Shown in pieces: positions 1 to 13,417 of a stretch of DNA of 64,000 bases (position 1 is its first letter; each line of letters begins with the position of its first letter). This DNA is from Homalodisca vitripennis (lineage: Eukaryota; Arthropoda; Insecta; Hemiptera; Cicadellidae): assembly GCF_021130785.1 (NCBI RefSeq), contig NC_060207.1, positions 98,845,001-98,909,000 of the forward strand, read 5' to 3'. A model generated the notes under the pieces. It saw only the letters and a list, made by a program, of their open reading frames with translations, did no database searches and was not told the DNA's origin. Position numbers and translations under genes: made by a program.

Positions 1-3000
1 CTTAGAAGTCGAGACATAATCTACTACATTCAGAACATTTCAGTTACATTCCTTGTATAAAGTTTGTTACTTCCTTTCTTATACATTTCCCAACTGTTCC
101 AAGTTGCTTTCAGTTGCAGCCCATCTAATTAATTAAATCCACCCAGCTGAACCTCTGGTTTACTGAAATGTTCGGTTTAGAATTGTATAAAACTTGACAA
201 ATATTATAAAGATTTTTCCTTATGACAACTTAAATGTGTATACCGTTGTCGATAGGCCTGAAATAGTTTGTAACATTAGCCCAAGGATTTCTTCTAGACT
301 ATTTAGACGGTCTGTATTAAAAGACATTGACCATTGTAGTAACGTTTTTAAGTCTACTATGCGTATAATGGAACAAAATAAAGTGTATTTCTGAATATTA
401 TTACGATGTACCGTTATAAATAATACTAATTACATTATGAAATTAGAAAATATGTATTTAAACACGAAATAATAACTATAAAAAATAACAAATAAAAATT
501 TGATAAAATAAATAATTACGGGTACTCTTTACTGACAGATCAGATGTACTGTAATATACATGTTTATTATTTACAAGCTATTAATATTTCTGTTTAAGTA
601 TGTAAAACTGTAGTAATTATTTCTGAATTAGTAAGGGAAAAGGCTAAGTAGGAAAAAATAGAGATTTAATATATATGGTTCAATAGACTACATGTAAACT
701 AAGGGTCAATCAAGAGGTCACGGGGACAATTCCGTTAAAAATTTCGTAACGTCGGTCGACTCTGTTTAGAGATTCGAAGGCGGTAAACCTAACTAAGGCT
801 TTAAAGATAGTAAAAATTATACAGTTTGTTCCTTGGCTTTCCTGTTGCAGAATTTCATAACATTAATTAAGCTGGGAATAACAAACAACTAATGCACTTT
901 GAAGCTAACATTAAAGACTCTTAGGTTCGAAATTAATGAAATTACAAAGATTTCGTGCCATTCTTTGATTTTTCAATCAATAATTAGCATATGATTAAAT
1001 ATTTTGTGCTAATAAGTTATTTCCTACGTGTATTTCCTGTACTCTTTGTGATTGGATTATAAGAAAGTGAGCCTACGTAATTACCTTTGCTAATTATGAA
1101 TAAGAAAGTAAAGAAAATTGTTAACATTATTAGGTGTGCTTTCAGTATTCCCTTATTATTTTAGACGACAAAAATCTTAAAATATGATTTTAATCTAGAA
1201 TAAAGCTGTGTTTTATTACACAATTTAACAAATTCTAATTTTGATTTATTAAGTTTGAACATTTTGAATGGCTGCGATTCTGAAAAATTTAAGTAGAAAA
1301 TTTTGGAATAATTTCTAAAACATAACTTGATGATAGAAACGCGGTAAACTAAACAAAATGTAAGCATTATATGCTATTTTAAATTTATTTTAGCTTAATA
1401 AAGTTAGTTATTTTAAAACCGTGTAAAATTCCAGATCTTGTTTAAAAATATCCCTTGTTTCCTTCGAAATACAAACGTTGGAGCTATAAATATTTTAGTA
1501 TATCTGAACTTTGTGAAACTAAATGTTTTAATTTCTAAGATTAAAAGAGAATGACAATTTTGTGTACAAGTTGCAATTTTGTGAACTGTAACCTCCTTCT
1601 TTGTACACAAGTGCTGTCCTCGTCTCCTCTGCTTTACTTCACTCCTGTAGTACATTATTGCTTGTATGGGAACATTCTCAATGTCTAGGTAGGACAAGAA
1701 TCTTCTAAACATCCATATGAGTAGAACATACGTTTTCCTTCATCATGAACTTAGGTATCAAATTAAACGATACTAACCAAAAAAATTTATGATTACTATA
1801 CAAAAAGGTGTCATGAAAGATTGCTACATTGTAAGTATTGTAGTGGAAGAGATGAAATAAATAATGACGTTGATGTTTGATAGGATGACTTATTTGTACT
1901 GTGAATTACTAGGGTTACAATAAATATATATTTTTTAGATAAACGACAATTTTTATACCTTATTTCTAATTTCAAAATTTTATGGAAATTAAATGTAATT
2001 TTATTTCAATTTATTTTCCGAGGAAGTGCTTTCCAGATTGTTCAATAGGTCTCCCAATTTCGCCCCTCACTGCTCGTATCCATTTATATGGAAATCAGAA
2101 TATGCTGTACTAGGATTCCCTTATTTATGATCAGATTGGAAATATGAAGGTCTTGTTGCTTGTTTCACCACTAAGAGTAACAAGCTACTTCAGCTTGTTT
2201 TTTATTGCAGGGTTTATAAAGTAGGATATAAAGAACAATATAAATGAGTAATGTTCCACCACTAGGTTGGAGACGTATAAGAGGCCTTCTAAAAGGCATA
2301 ACTGCTCATTTTATTCTATTTTAGTACTCTTTAGTTAGAATACGATTTTTACTTCCCAAATAATAAAATATTAAATCCGAATTGACCGTATTTACTTTAA
2401 TCAAAATGCACAATTAGAGTAGCGTAGTATTGTGTATAATTATTTATAAACACCACATTAATGTGTTTTTTTTATATAAAAGTAATATTGCAAAATTTAA
2501 AAATTCAGAATGGTCACTGTGCAAATGTCATTTCCCTGATTTCCTTAAACTACTTCTCATACATCGCACACTCTCCCAAAACCTTTGAAGTACATAAAAA
2601 TGCTGTTGTAAAATCTTTAGTCGTAATAACTTCATTTTGAAATAAATACAACTGGAAATTGCAATTTGAATACTTTCACTTTTGCAATCTCAGATGTAAC
2701 AGGTGTTCATTGTAATAATTAATAGTTTCTGAAAAAAATTAACTTATTACTTATTATTAGAAATAAAATCCTAAAGGCTTAAAAAATACATTTTTGAAGT
2801 AACTTTAAGTAAAATTTATGTTCCATTTTAAATTATGTTCCGTATATAATAACTGATATAGTATCAAAATTGCAGGATGTAGGTTACAAATGGCATTAAT
2901 ACCTATATCAGAAAAATATCTTAATTACGGTATTTGACGTGATAATGATTGTGGGTTTATTGAATCAGTGTTTTTAAAAAATGTGACCTTCTATGTAAAG

Positions 3001-3500
3001 ATTGACAAATAACCCAAACTTAATAGCCAAGATTATAAATTGAGAACACCACACTCAGGTGTAAATACTGTTAATACTATTGTGTCCATATGGATACACT
3101 GGGCTGTTCCGCGTTAATAAATACTGGAACAGGTTTACACATGTACTTGTACTAGAACAAAACAGTTCCACTTTGTAAAACGCAAAAATATTGCATGAGG
3201 TTGAATTGATTTTAATGAAGGAAATTTTGAATAATTAATATTGACCACTTACGGGCGTAAGAAAATTTTCATTGTTCATTTATATAAATAAAGGGGACCA
3301 TTTCTGTATCACAAATCTATCAACTACTTGAGCCAAGGATTCAGTTTCTATTTAGCAAGAGGTCCGGGGTTATCACAGACACAACAGAGGCATTTTATTT
3401 AAAACATTTTTTCGAATAATTTTTCCATTTAGTAAAGTATTAGTGCAACTTACAGGTAAATACTTGTCAGTCTTTGTCAGATTTTGTTAAAACGATCCCT
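1..3500. other. AT-rich noncoding DNA
   Basis: No gene, RNA or repeat family is recognised here. Open frames are short and rich in Phe, Ile, Lys, Asn and Tyr, as expected by chance in AT-rich DNA. A short near-palindrome around a central CATATG lies near 3,085. Confidence 0.6.
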
Positions 3501-3529
3501 TTACACTCAAACGGGTGAAAACTTTGATT

Positions 3530-3576
3530 AAATTACAAACGCTAGAGATGATAAAATTACAAACGCTAGAGATGAC
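3530..3576. repeat. Short tandem duplication, 24-bp period, two copies
   Basis: The motif AATTACAAACGCTAGAGATG occurs at about 3,531 and again at about 3,555. This is a local tandem duplication just upstream of an E-box and TATA-like sequence. Confidence 0.8.
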
Positions 3577-3578
3577 GA

Positions 3579-3670
3579 TCACGTGATGTGTAGATAAGAG
3601 ATTTGTAGTAGGCAAGGGCTAGGGTATAAACCGCTGCCCAGACAAACAAAAACAGGCTTATTGTGCTCGC
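3579..3670 (+). promoter_or_regulatory. Candidate promoter: palindromic E-box plus TATA box
   Basis: The palindrome TCACGTGA (3,579-3,586) is an E-box. TATAAA follows at 3,625-3,630, and the next ~130 bp are more GC-rich than the surroundings. No coding exon could be attached downstream, so this is only a motif-based guess; the same motifs can arise by chance. Confidence 0.2.
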
Positions 3671-3759
3671 TGCGCTCACGCTATAATTTCATTACGTACC
3701 GTCTGCGGTCTGCAGATCTTATAGGATTGTGGCGTCGGGCTCAGACCGGGAACCACTTA

Positions 3760-5630
3760 TTTTGATTATTTATTTAAAAAACCACAAGTGAATTTAAATA
3801 TTTTAAAGTTATTACGTGTTTTTATTTAGAATTTAAATGAGAGTTCACTGATACAGTCAACTAGCAACTGAATACACCATCTTAAATTTTTACTTTACCA
3901 ACAGTTTTATTAAATGTAATTATTTACTCCATTTGTGATCCAAGCCTTGGAGACTAGACTAGCGTCCAGTCAAATACTGACAGTTATGAAGCCGTGGTTT
4001 AATTTTTTTATAACGACTGGTACATCTGGAAGGTGAGAATGACTTATCAGATATATAGGTTTTAATTTTTTATCGAGATTAAAAAAACTGAGGTCTTCTA
4101 TAGGGTTGGCCCACAGGACTTCCAATACCTTTCTTTTTCGTTAGTTCTAAAAATTAGATACGGGAGTAGGGGACTGTTTTTGTGTAATGATGAGTAAAAG
4201 AGCCTCAAAGAAAGTAAGAAAATATTAGTTTTTAAATTAATTTTTTAAGTAATATAATATTTTACACTATTTTGAGGTTGAACTCTTAATTTTAAACTTA
4301 GGTTCTTTCACTAATGTTTCAAGATAGTTTGAAAATGATTTTAAGATTGATTATGTTATAAACTTATATGGAATATAACGTTTTAACTTTTCTTTTATTA
4401 GATTGATGGTTTTTGTGTTTTCTCAACTGTTTTACAATTTAGTGTATTCCATAAGAGATGTTTTCCTAAGGTTAATTAAATGCTGGCTGTGCTACCAAAC
4501 ATAACGCTATCATGTGATTAATATTTCAAATACGGCAAATTTGTGTTAGCGTCGTTTTAAATTAGCAATCTTACTAAACCGAAATATAAAACAAGTACTA
4601 TGAAACAAAGAAGTAAACCCAAGAGCATTTTTAAGATTTCTGTGAATTTGTTTGATCCAACCAGCAAGTCATTATATAAATAGTTTTATTTCCAGTATCC
4701 GACTTAACTCAAAGACGTTAGCGAAATGTGTTTCAAGTAAAATGTATACTACGGAAGTGGAAAATGTAACAAATCAATACTGACACGAAATACTTCTAAG
4801 TATAGGTAGAAGTCGAGGGTAACGGTAGAAATAACTTGAGTTCTTCGCATCACGTCACTCTTCAACAGTTCACTACCACCTGTGCCAGTCCTTCCAGACT
4901 CGAACTGAAATTGTTACTTTAAAAGCTTTTGTCTGAAAGCTAAAGTTTGACGATATTAGTGTTTGTTTGTTGGTTATCTATGACGTATAATTAGCAGCAA
5001 ATATACACTACGAATGTTTTACCACACAAACTTATGATTAACTCAATCCCTCATGTAAATAATGAAAGAAGTTCGCGTAACCTGTCAGATTCATAGATAT
5101 TCTCTTTTGATTAATGACAGAGTGACTTCATGGCTATTAAAAATGTGATACTTAATGTCTCAAGTCATATGTATATTGCTTGAGCGCGTATTGTCTGGAA
5201 ATAATTCTTAAATGGCACAATAGTGCCTCAAAAACATTGATGGGTTATTTTAAAGTCATAGAACGAATAATTTGCAACTATGAATACTAGGTACAACAAC
5301 ATGTTCAGAGATCTTATCACTTACGAGGAAAATTATTGACTTACTCAAAATTGGGTTTCCACCAGTCAAAAACCCCGGGCTTATATTGGTTCAGTAGACG
5401 CAATAGTATACGGCAAGAGAAATATCTCAGGTTGATATATCACTTTCATAACAAGTAGAGAGGCACTTACTTATACTTCATCGTCCAGTGAGGGATGGCT
5501 GATAATAGAGAATACTGTGAGACAAGAGTGCGTGTTGAGTAAAGATCGATGTAATGATCATTCATGATTTGGTGACAAACTAATATGCATATAATTGTGT
5601 TCATAATGCTGTTTTCAAATTTAAGAAATC
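3760..5630. other. AT-rich noncoding DNA
   Basis: No supported feature. The stretch shows no recognisable protein similarity, tandem repeat or RNA gene. Confidence 0.55.
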
Positions 5631-5639
5631 CCTAATGAA

Positions 5640-6485
5640 ATGAAACAGAAAATGGTCCGAGAATACGAATATTTCCCAAAATACTTCCGGAGCACTAATG
5701 ACTTCCTCAATCATTCCTGGCCACTATTTTTAAATTTAAAAATACTCACTTTGCGAAATCTTTACATATATAAGGTATTAAAACAATTTTTCATAAGAAG
5801 CTCAAACCCGGCCCTCACACGTAATATTAGATATAATTTCAGAAGTTTGCTTGTTCCGGTTCCAAAGCCTAATCTAACTGTTTTCGAACATTTTTTTTTT
5901 ACATTTAATGCTCCAAGATTGTTTACTCTTATTTCCTTTAAATTAGATCATTTAGCACCATTAAATAGTTTTTTTAAAAAGTTTAAAAATGTTTTTATTT
6001 TCATTGCATAATTGCGAGTGCCTTCTGAAAATTGTTGAATGAAGTAATGAATAATGTGTACATTTTAGTTCGTTTTATCATCTTTTATAATTCCAATTAG
6101 TCTTTTTATTTTTACGTCCATGACTTGTTTTTATAGATTTTGTTTGGTTTTCTTGTTAATATATTATTATGTAGCGGTTTCATTCCTTCTTTGAGTTTAG
6201 TTTTATTATGTTATTTTAATCTGATGTGCATCCTTCATCGGGCTTTTGCCTATTGGATGCTCTATTTTATTTCACAATTATCGAGCTTGTTTTTTTTAAG
6301 TTCTTTTGATTGTTAAGTTTACTTTTAGTTTGTTTGAAGATTATATTATTATTTGATTATTTTTAAGTTTGTAAATATTTCAAGATCAATGGTTTTATAT
6401 TCTTTGTTGTTTTTGTGTTGTATAAAAATATATTGTAAAGTTTGTAAATACTGTGAAATAAAATCTTTTTGAAATGAATGAAATG
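5640..6485 (+). mobile_element. 3' end of a decayed non-LTR retrotransposon (C-terminal tail of ORF2 plus 3' UTR)
   Basis: The open frame 5,640-6,011 translates to a protein whose latter half looks like the C-terminus beyond the thumb of an insect LINE reverse transcriptase. It has a segment L-T-L-R-N-L-Y-I-Y-K-V-L, then a T-R-N-I-R patch, then F-N-A-P-R-L-F and a closing L-N-S-F-F-K-K-F-K-N. This layout (host-like 'NLP' segment, basic patch, FKxxLK end) is typical of jockey/CR1-type ORF2 tails. A roughly 450-bp AT-rich 3' UTR follows, with AATAAA near 6,458 and a short tail rich in GAAAT/GAATG repeats around 6,465-6,485. The 5' part, including the catalytic core, is absent, so this is a severely truncated copy. 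The family cannot be fixed from so short a segment. Confidence 0.6.
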
Positions 6486-7890
6486 AAAATATCGAGAACG
6501 AACCTAAGGTTATCGATAAGCGTTAACGCGATTTGATCACGCTCTTCCAAGGTAAGGAAAACGACTTCAAAGAAAATACTTGTGTTCATAATGATACTGG
6601 GAATGCTACGTACGTCTTGAATATCGAAATTACAGCATTCCACGATATGTATTAAAGAAGTTTTGGTATAAAAAACATTCACGTCACATCTTAGAATTAG
6701 GATACCGTATAGGTGCCCCCTGTACCATCCGTACCAATTATATCTGTATATGTGTTTACAGAAAATATTATAAGTAATAATTTGCAAAATTATTTTTGAT
6801 TCCTCAATATTTTGCACTAAGAATATTTTTATTATTAAATTAAAACTGCAAAGGATGAATCGGTAATGGAAAAAAACAATATAAAATAAAGTTTAAACTC
6901 CACTGAAAATACAGATTTTTGCACACACTCTCATCTTAACTATCTAAGAAAATGTTTGAAGAAAATACATTTATTGCAGTAGAGTGATCTAATTGTTTTA
7001 TGGACCGCTTTTAAGAAATGCGGGGGTATTTAAAGTTTAAATAAACTAATATGCAACAATACAAAGCATTCAATCAAACATTTTAAACTTATGTTTTAAA
7101 GAATTATTTAAATTTCTGAAATTAAATTAAATACTCTCTTTATACAACCTGTATATACATACTACATATTTATATTTAATTTTTCAATATCTAACCTGTA
7201 GACTACAGTTAAAATATCATTGTTATCTTTGTTTAAAGACTTTAACTGTTTATGAAAATTGTATTTAATTAACATCTCAAAGTAAGAGTATCATTCTGAT
7301 CCAACGTAGTTTTATCATTTAAATTAATTGCATCTTGTTCCATAAAACAATTGAAATTTATTAGTATATTATGTTTAAGAGGGATCTAATATCATATATT
7401 TCTAACATATCTAACTGCCGAATGTACTGCCGAAAAGTACAAATTAACAAATAAATAAGGTAATAAAGGTAATGTGCAAAAGATTTAAAACAATTGCCTT
7501 GTATTTTAATAATTAAATTTATAATAGAAAAAATACAGTCTTTTCAATACAGAAAATTATATTTAATATTATTTGTATATGTGTATAGTCACCATATAGG
7601 CCGCATTTTCGACGTACACTTCAAAGTTTTTCTTAATACTTATTATTCTAACTTATTATTTTAGACCTTGGGATTACTGTTATTATATTATTCCAGTACC
7701 GTGGCTGAGAAATACGAAAATATGGCTCAGTGTGTTAGAGTGTTTTAGAATGTTACTGTCTTTGAAAATTTATTGTATCTTTGAGAAACACATTAAACGT
7801 AAAAAAAAACCTTTCCCGTCTTTCTAGAACGGTTAGTTACTTATTAATAAAATTGATATTGGATTTTAAAACTAATGTTGTTTACATTTA
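6486..7890. other. AT-rich noncoding DNA with one slightly GC-richer patch
   Basis: A patch at 6,490-6,760 contains a 140-codon minus-strand open frame (6,395-6,817) whose product I do not recognise. On the plus strand the same patch has an AAG/GTAAGG donor-like site at about 6,550. Nothing else is supported. Confidence 0.4.
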
Positions 7891-9240
7891 ATTAATCATG
7901 TTAGTCATCTGTCTACCATGCGTGTTTAGTTTTCCTCCCAGTGACTCAGGCAACCAATTTGTGCTCAGGGGTGAGCTTACAGCTGGTGACGTTATGATTA
8001 AACCAGTTTGTGATCCGCTCTCGTGTGCATGCACCAGTTCTAAATCCTTACCGTTTGAGTTCAAACTTACCAGCGAACTGTTGAAATCATATTCGCATCG
8101 CGAACCAAGTCGTGTTTGAGATGAATAATGTGGGCATACTCTGTAGTGTGCAATACTTTTCAGATTGGTTTAATGAGTTTGGACAAACTGTACAGCTGTT
8201 TTCTTTGATTTTTGAACAAATAATATTTTTGGGTAAATTTCAATATCAAAACGCCGACACTAGGTAAACCAAATGAGCAGTACAGTATTTATCTCTAACC
8301 TGGTCTGGTTACTGGATAAAGAATAGTACAGTTAACGTAATAATATAACACCAAAACTTTTCGATTTCCTTATTTATGGCCAATTGAAAGGCCTTATGTT
8401 GCTCTTGTTACGGAAACATTACTTCAAAACAAGTACTGTAACTAAATAACATAAAAAATCCAAATGTTTTGGACTGTAACTAAAACTCCTTTCTTCTTCA
8501 ATTTCTTGTTTTCTTCAAAAATTTCCATCCTATTTTGAAAAAAATCCATTTCCCCGACGAAACTAATTGTAAACTCCTTCCTCCTTACTGAACTGAACTG
8601 TTACGGCTGAAATACGCGGTGAGAAGAAGAATCCGCATATGTATGGTACTGCTGTATCATTTAAAGAAAAAAAAGTATTTGGTTGGAAAAACATAGGCTT
8701 CGTAAAGAACATATTGTGCAGTATTATAAGAGAATGATATAAGACTATCGGTTATTAAGGTTTGAAATATTAGTGCTATGTTTGTAAAAATTATTTATTC
8801 TTGAAAACCACTTTTTATGCATATTTACTGAAATAAAAAACATCTTTTTCCCAGTGAAACAAATGATAAACTCCTTAATATTGGAATCCAGTATTACAAC
8901 TGGATGCACCAGTTTTATAGGAACACATTCACATTTTGTAAATGTCCAAATAGTGGTCGCACATGAAGTCTACCTTACTTCCGACGTGGTGGCCGGAAGG
9001 GATATTTACGGACTTATTACGGCCTGGGCTACAAATGGACGAGCCATGTGCAACTTGTCTGCTATTTCTGATCCGGTATTGTTATGCGTCTCCTATTGGA
9101 ACCCGAACATTTGCTACAGTTGTTACCATTCATTATTAAATCTGTATCTATACAATACTGATGCAATTACATTTATTACAGAAATTGGATTTCTTTTGAG
9201 GCAATCTGAAATAAATATTTGTATATTGTACTGAGAATTA
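7891..9240 (+). other. Two GC-richer blocks of unknown nature
   Basis: Blocks at 7,895-8,120 and 8,880-9,120 are clearly less AT-rich than their flanks and hold plus-strand open frames of 73 codons (7,898-8,119) and 126 codons (8,854-9,234). Neither product is recognised and neither has convincing flanking splice sites. A short motif, roughly TGATAAACTCCTT, recurs in front of the second block and, in altered form, near 8,570. They could be exons, promoters or old transposon pieces. Confidence 0.3.
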
Positions 9241-10299
9241 TAGAAGAAAATTAAAAACAATCCTGATCTAAATTCAATATTTATATTCACTCTCCGAACT
9301 AAATGTAGGAGCGGGCTTTGAAGGTGCAACTTTGATCGGAATTGAATTTAAATCAAACAAAGACGGTCATTATCCCAACACCAATAGATTGTGTGAATTA
9401 AGTTGATTATTTGATATTATTTTCACTACATATTGTAATATAATTAACTAAATAATACCACTATATATAAACTTTACACTAATAACAACCACGGGGTTGA
9501 CCATAAAGTAGATTGTATATTTTAATAATTTTATGTACACTATGTAATTGTCCACAAAGAAGAATACCAGTTTGTAATCTAACTATAAATAAACTCAAAG
9601 GCTACCAACAAAACCAGTTAAAAGGTAACAACGCAGTGTACTTGCTTTTTTCAAGGTGTGTAATTGTACAAAGAGTAAATGGAAGATGTCCTGGTATTAC
9701 AGTTTCCGTGGTTACAATATAAATGCATCGCAGACCAGCCGACATTGCTCGAGGCTTAACGTTATCACCCCCTCCTCCCATCAACCCCTACCCCTTCTCA
9801 ACCCTTTGTGTTAAGGTAAATGGATAACAGAAGATATGTGCCCTCAGTGTAGGTAGTAGAATATACCAACCTTTTATCGTATCCATATCTTGTACTTTAA
9901 AGATTTACATAAATTACCTGCTGGGGCCATTGGGATTCTACTTTGTCAAGGAACTTTGAAAATGTTCTTCAATTTTTTGTTTTTAAATTCCTAAGTACCA
10001 TAAGCATTTAAACGTTTAATTCAATTTACTAAAATTATTTTACACAGAAAAGTTTTGGAAATGTGTTTTCATAAACTTAAAAATTATATAGGGGTTTGCT
10101 TTATTTTCTATTATTAAATTATGGAAATGTCTAAAACTTGACATACTATAAAAAAGTAAAAAAACTTTCACTCATAAATTGCAGTAAGAATGCTTAGGTA
10201 TGTTTATCTTCATAATTATGTACAATTACTCTACAGTTATTATTGTAAATTAGATACAAATATGATTTATCGTACATTATGAATAACTAAGATATCAGC
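9241..10299. other. Noncoding DNA
   Basis: No supported feature. A pyrimidine-rich C/T/A patch (about 9,765-9,805) stands out, but its function is unknown. Confidence 0.5.
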
Positions 10300-10620
10300 C
10301 TGGTAATCTGTTTCATGGCCTGGATTTCAGTCACCAGAGTCCAGAGCTATCCGGAGTTTCGGATCACGTATAGTAATTGAAGTGAGAGTGTGTGGGCGCG
10401 AATACCAATGTGTCCAGTTAGCTCGGAGCCTTAGTATTGCACGTTGAAACACTTGCAGTTCTTGTCGTCAGTCATCAATCTAGACATTGTAAACTCAGTG
10501 TAGACCTCCGAAGTTGAGCTCAAAGATGACTTAGCGATCCGTATATCGAGAGGTCTGGACAGCTTAGCTCACTCGGAAGAACGTATACTATCTCTCAAGA
10601 GAATAAACTGTCATTAATTA
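10300..10620. other. GC-richer block, possible 5' UTR exon or solo LTR remnant
   Basis: About 320 bp of balanced base composition sits inside AT-rich DNA. It contains several arthropod initiator-like TCAGT motifs and ends with AGAGAATAAACTGTC, followed by a G-rich stretch. No long open frame is present on either strand. An untranslated first exon or an old LTR would both fit; no paired LTR or target-site duplication was found. Confidence 0.2.
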
Positions 10621-12539
10621 CGTCAGTGTTGGTGGGGGTTGAAATTGGAAGGGAAAGTAAAAGGTTTAAAATACCAAATGGCTTAGATTCCATAGTTTTT
10701 ATTGCGTTTCAACTAGCTAACTGGAGTAATCTGTGATAAAATGTGTTGTTGAATTAATCCACCTTATTGTAGTCCCATATAGTTGTTAAATATGACTAAT
10801 AGTATGTCTCTGTAGTTTAGTTCAGGATATCATGCTTAAGCATAATTTTGTAAGCACCTACAGTCCAAATTTCTTCCTTGAAATTATTGGGGCCTAATCA
10901 TTATGTACAAGCGCACCTTTAGCTAGTAAAAAGAAAAAATACACAATTTAGAGGTTGAACAACATATTAACAGTCTACGAGTGATTTATTTAATATTAAT
11001 ATGGTTTTAGAGGAACTTAATATGATATTTGAGCTGATTGTGATCATATAATATTATACAAAAATGCAATAGGACCTACACATCTTGTTGAGAAAAAACT
11101 AATATGTTAACGAATTCAATATAATTTTACGAATGCTCGGAAACTGCGAGATTAATTACTTTTAGATTAATTTCTTTTAGAGTTGCAATTTGTTATAATA
11201 TTGCATGACGTTTATTTCTCTTGATGCCTTAAAAAAAAAAAAAAAACAAATTCATATTTACCTAAAAATTACAGTAAAACTGAGTAAAGAAAGGCCCGAG
11301 CAAAGAAAATCTGAGTTGAAAAGAGAAGTTAGAAGTGACGAAAGACGAATGGCGAATGGCGAGGTGGAAATGGCTGCAGTTATTGAGTATTTTATACCGA
11401 CCATTCCTCAGCTGTTCGCAGCCACCTGCGCCAGATCCAAATTTACAGTTCCCCACAAAAAGAAATACTTTTTTGAGACTTGCTGTTACAGGTCCTGCGG
11501 ACTTTCCTATTCTATCCCACCTGCAGGGGCGTAGTTAGCTTTGAGGGGCCTGTGGCAAAGTGATTTCTCTAATTTCTGGACATTATGCTGCAATCTGCAG
11601 TATAAATCATTGGCAGATTCAGTCAATACATATTAAACCAAAACTGAAGCTGGTGAGGGAATTTGATTTTTTATGGCGAGATCGAATTATTTCAAAATTT
11701 TAATTGTGCAACTTATTTTTCATGCATCCGTTCCAGTATTGAATCCGCTCCAGAAAGAATGAAAGGCGTATTATTAATCCCAATCATTCAAATATGCAAT
11801 ACTTTCACATCATATTCTAGGAGTAAGTCCATTATTTTATAACAGATTAAACATCAGTAATTCATTGTTGTGTAAATGTCGTTAATGTTGTAAAGTTATT
11901 AGATCTACATAACACTATATCTAAAAGCATGAAGTCTAGAAGTTTTGTTGGAATTATTCCTATTAGTGAAAAAATTTAATAACACTTTGTACATGGCATA
12001 AATCTTTTGAGAGGGCTGAGATGTATAGATTAGATCGATAGTGTGTAATGACATTACATAATTTAAAAAAATATAAGAACTTACAAGAAGCTTATATTAC
12101 AGGTATATTATTGATATAGGCAGATCTTTCATTGATTTGAGGCATGCTCTCAACAATGATTTTACATTAGTTTAATGTTAACAATAAAGAGGAATGTATA
12201 AAAATGTGGTTTTATTTTGAATAATTAGAATCTTCAGAGAATAATTACATAATGAAGTTAAAAACAAACATTTATAATGTCCTCTCTTTCATTTATATTT
12301 AAAATATAAAATACGTTTCACTGGAATATTATGTATGTATTATGGAGTGGTATTGCATTAAATCTTACTCTTACTTTAGTAAAGTCATAGCTATAAGAAT
12401 GATGAATTGTAAAAAAGTTGAAATAGGACAAAATGATTAAGGATAACTTTAACTTAAACCTAACTTAACTTTAAAGGATATTTTAAATAACGAACATATT
12501 GTGCGAAGATATAGTGATCAATTATATGCCAATGACTTA
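10621..12539. other. Mostly noncoding; possible transposon end near 11.53 kb
   Basis: A block at 11,280-11,575 is GC-richer. It ends with CAGGGGCGTAGTTAG (about 11,524), which resembles the terminal sequence common to many insect DNA transposons ('CAGGGGCGTAGCTA' type). No transposase is visible. The overlapping open frames in this block on both strands are not recognised. Confidence 0.35.
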
Positions 12540-12540
12540 C

Positions 12541-12635
12541 AAAAGTGGAATTAGTCATGAGCACTCTGACTGTGTTGTTGTGGGCGTTGTAAACGCTGAG
12601 GCCGCCGTGCATATCTCGGTACACGACCTCGGTTT
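12541..12635 (-). CDS. Exon copy 1, dipeptidyl peptidase IV-like N-terminal beta-propeller segment
   Basis: Read on the minus strand, this 95-nt exon opens with two bases of a split codon and then encodes 31 residues in three parts: TEVVYRDMHGG, LSVYNAHNNT and VRVLMTNSTF. The arrangement (acidic/aromatic strand, small loop, x-V/L-x-V-Y/F-N-A, short Asn/Thr-rich loop, L-x-x-N-S-T-F) matches the early propeller strands of DPP IV family proteins, where N-A...N-S-T-F is a recognisable landmark. The donor GTAAGT directly follows the Phe codon (phase 0). The acceptor TTGTTTCAG precedes the exon, which begins in phase 1. Family members are serine exopeptidases or catalytically dead relatives; the catalytic hydrolase domain lies far downstream and is not in view. 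This copy borders the true downstream intron. No further exon of this gene could be found, so introns are probably long. Confidence 0.72.
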
Positions 12636-12666
12636 CTGAAACAAGATTATAATGTCAGTGACTTAC

Positions 12667-12761
12667 AAAAGTAGAATTAGTCATGAGCACTCTGACTGTG
12701 TTGTTGTGGGCGTTGTAAACGCTGAGGCCGCCGTGCATATCTCGGTACACGACCTCGGTTT
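12667..12761 (-). CDS. Exon copy 2, DPP IV-like
   Basis: Same 31-residue product as copy 1; the only change seen is a silent Ser codon change (TCC to TCT) close to the donor. The splice sites are intact. It is separated from copy 1 by a 31-nt spacer. Confidence 0.65.
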
Positions 12762-12792
12762 CTGAAACAAGATTATAATGTCAGTGACTTAC

Positions 12793-12887
12793 AAAAGTGG
12801 AATTAGTCATGAGCACTCTGACTGTGTTGTTGTGGGCGTTGTAAACGCTGAGGCCGCCGTGCATATCTCGGTACACGACCTCGGTTT
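12793..12887 (-). CDS. Exon copy 3, DPP IV-like
   Basis: Reads identically to copy 1, with intact acceptor and donor. Copies 1-2 and 3-4 form a repeating pair. Confidence 0.65.
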
Positions 12888-12918
12888 CTGAAACAAGATT
12901 ATAATGTCAGTGACTTAC

Positions 12919-13013
12919 AAAAGTAGAATTAGTCATGAGCACTCTGACTGTGTTGTTGTGGGCGTTGTAAACGCTGAGGCCGCCGTGCATATCTCGGTAC
13001 ACGACCTCGGTTT
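12919..13013 (-). CDS. Exon copy 4, DPP IV-like
   Basis: Reads identically to copy 2, including the silent Ser codon variant. Splice sites intact. Confidence 0.65.
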
Positions 13014-13044
13014 CTGAAACAAGATTATAATGTCAGTGACTTAC

Positions 13045-13139
13045 AAAAGTGGAATTAGTCATGAGCACTCTGACTGTGTTGTTGTGGGCGTTGTAAACGC
13101 TGAGGCCGCCGTGCATATCTCGGTACACGACCTCGGTTT
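13045..13139 (-). CDS. Exon copy 5, DPP IV-like
   Basis: Reads identically to copies 1 and 3. Splice sites intact. Confidence 0.65.
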
Positions 13140-13170
13140 CTGAAACAAGATTATAATGTCAGTGACTTAC

Positions 13171-13265
13171 AAAAGTGGAATTAGTCATGAGCACTCTGAC
13201 TGTGTTGTTGTGGGCGTTGTAAACGCTGATGCCGCCGTGCATATCTCGGTACACGACCTCGGTTT
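13171..13265 (-). CDS. Exon copy 6, DPP IV-like, one substitution
   Basis: As copy 1 except for one base change that replaces Leu with Ile in the loop after the Gly-Gly pair. Splice sites intact. Confidence 0.65.
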
Positions 13266-13296
13266 CTGAAACAAGATTATAATGTCAGTGACTTAC

Positions 13297-13386
13297 AAAC
13301 AGTAGAATTAGTCATGAGCACTCTGACTGTTGTTGTGGGCGTTGTAAACGCTGAGGCCGCCGTGCGTATTTCGGTCACATCGGTTT
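13297..13386 (-). pseudogene. Exon copy 7, frame-broken DPP IV-like exon
   Basis: This copy is 90 nt rather than 95. On the plus strand it has an extra base near the donor, a 2-bp loss in the Asn/Thr loop and a further small deletion near the acceptor side, so it cannot encode the same segment. Both splice-site dinucleotides remain, so it could still be included in error. Confidence 0.75.
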
Positions 13387-13417
13387 CTGAAACAAGATTA
13401 TAATGTCAGTGACTTAC

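Noticed and set aside
1413..1712. 99-residue minus-strand protein
   Set aside because: No recognisable domain, AT-driven composition and no splice or promoter context.
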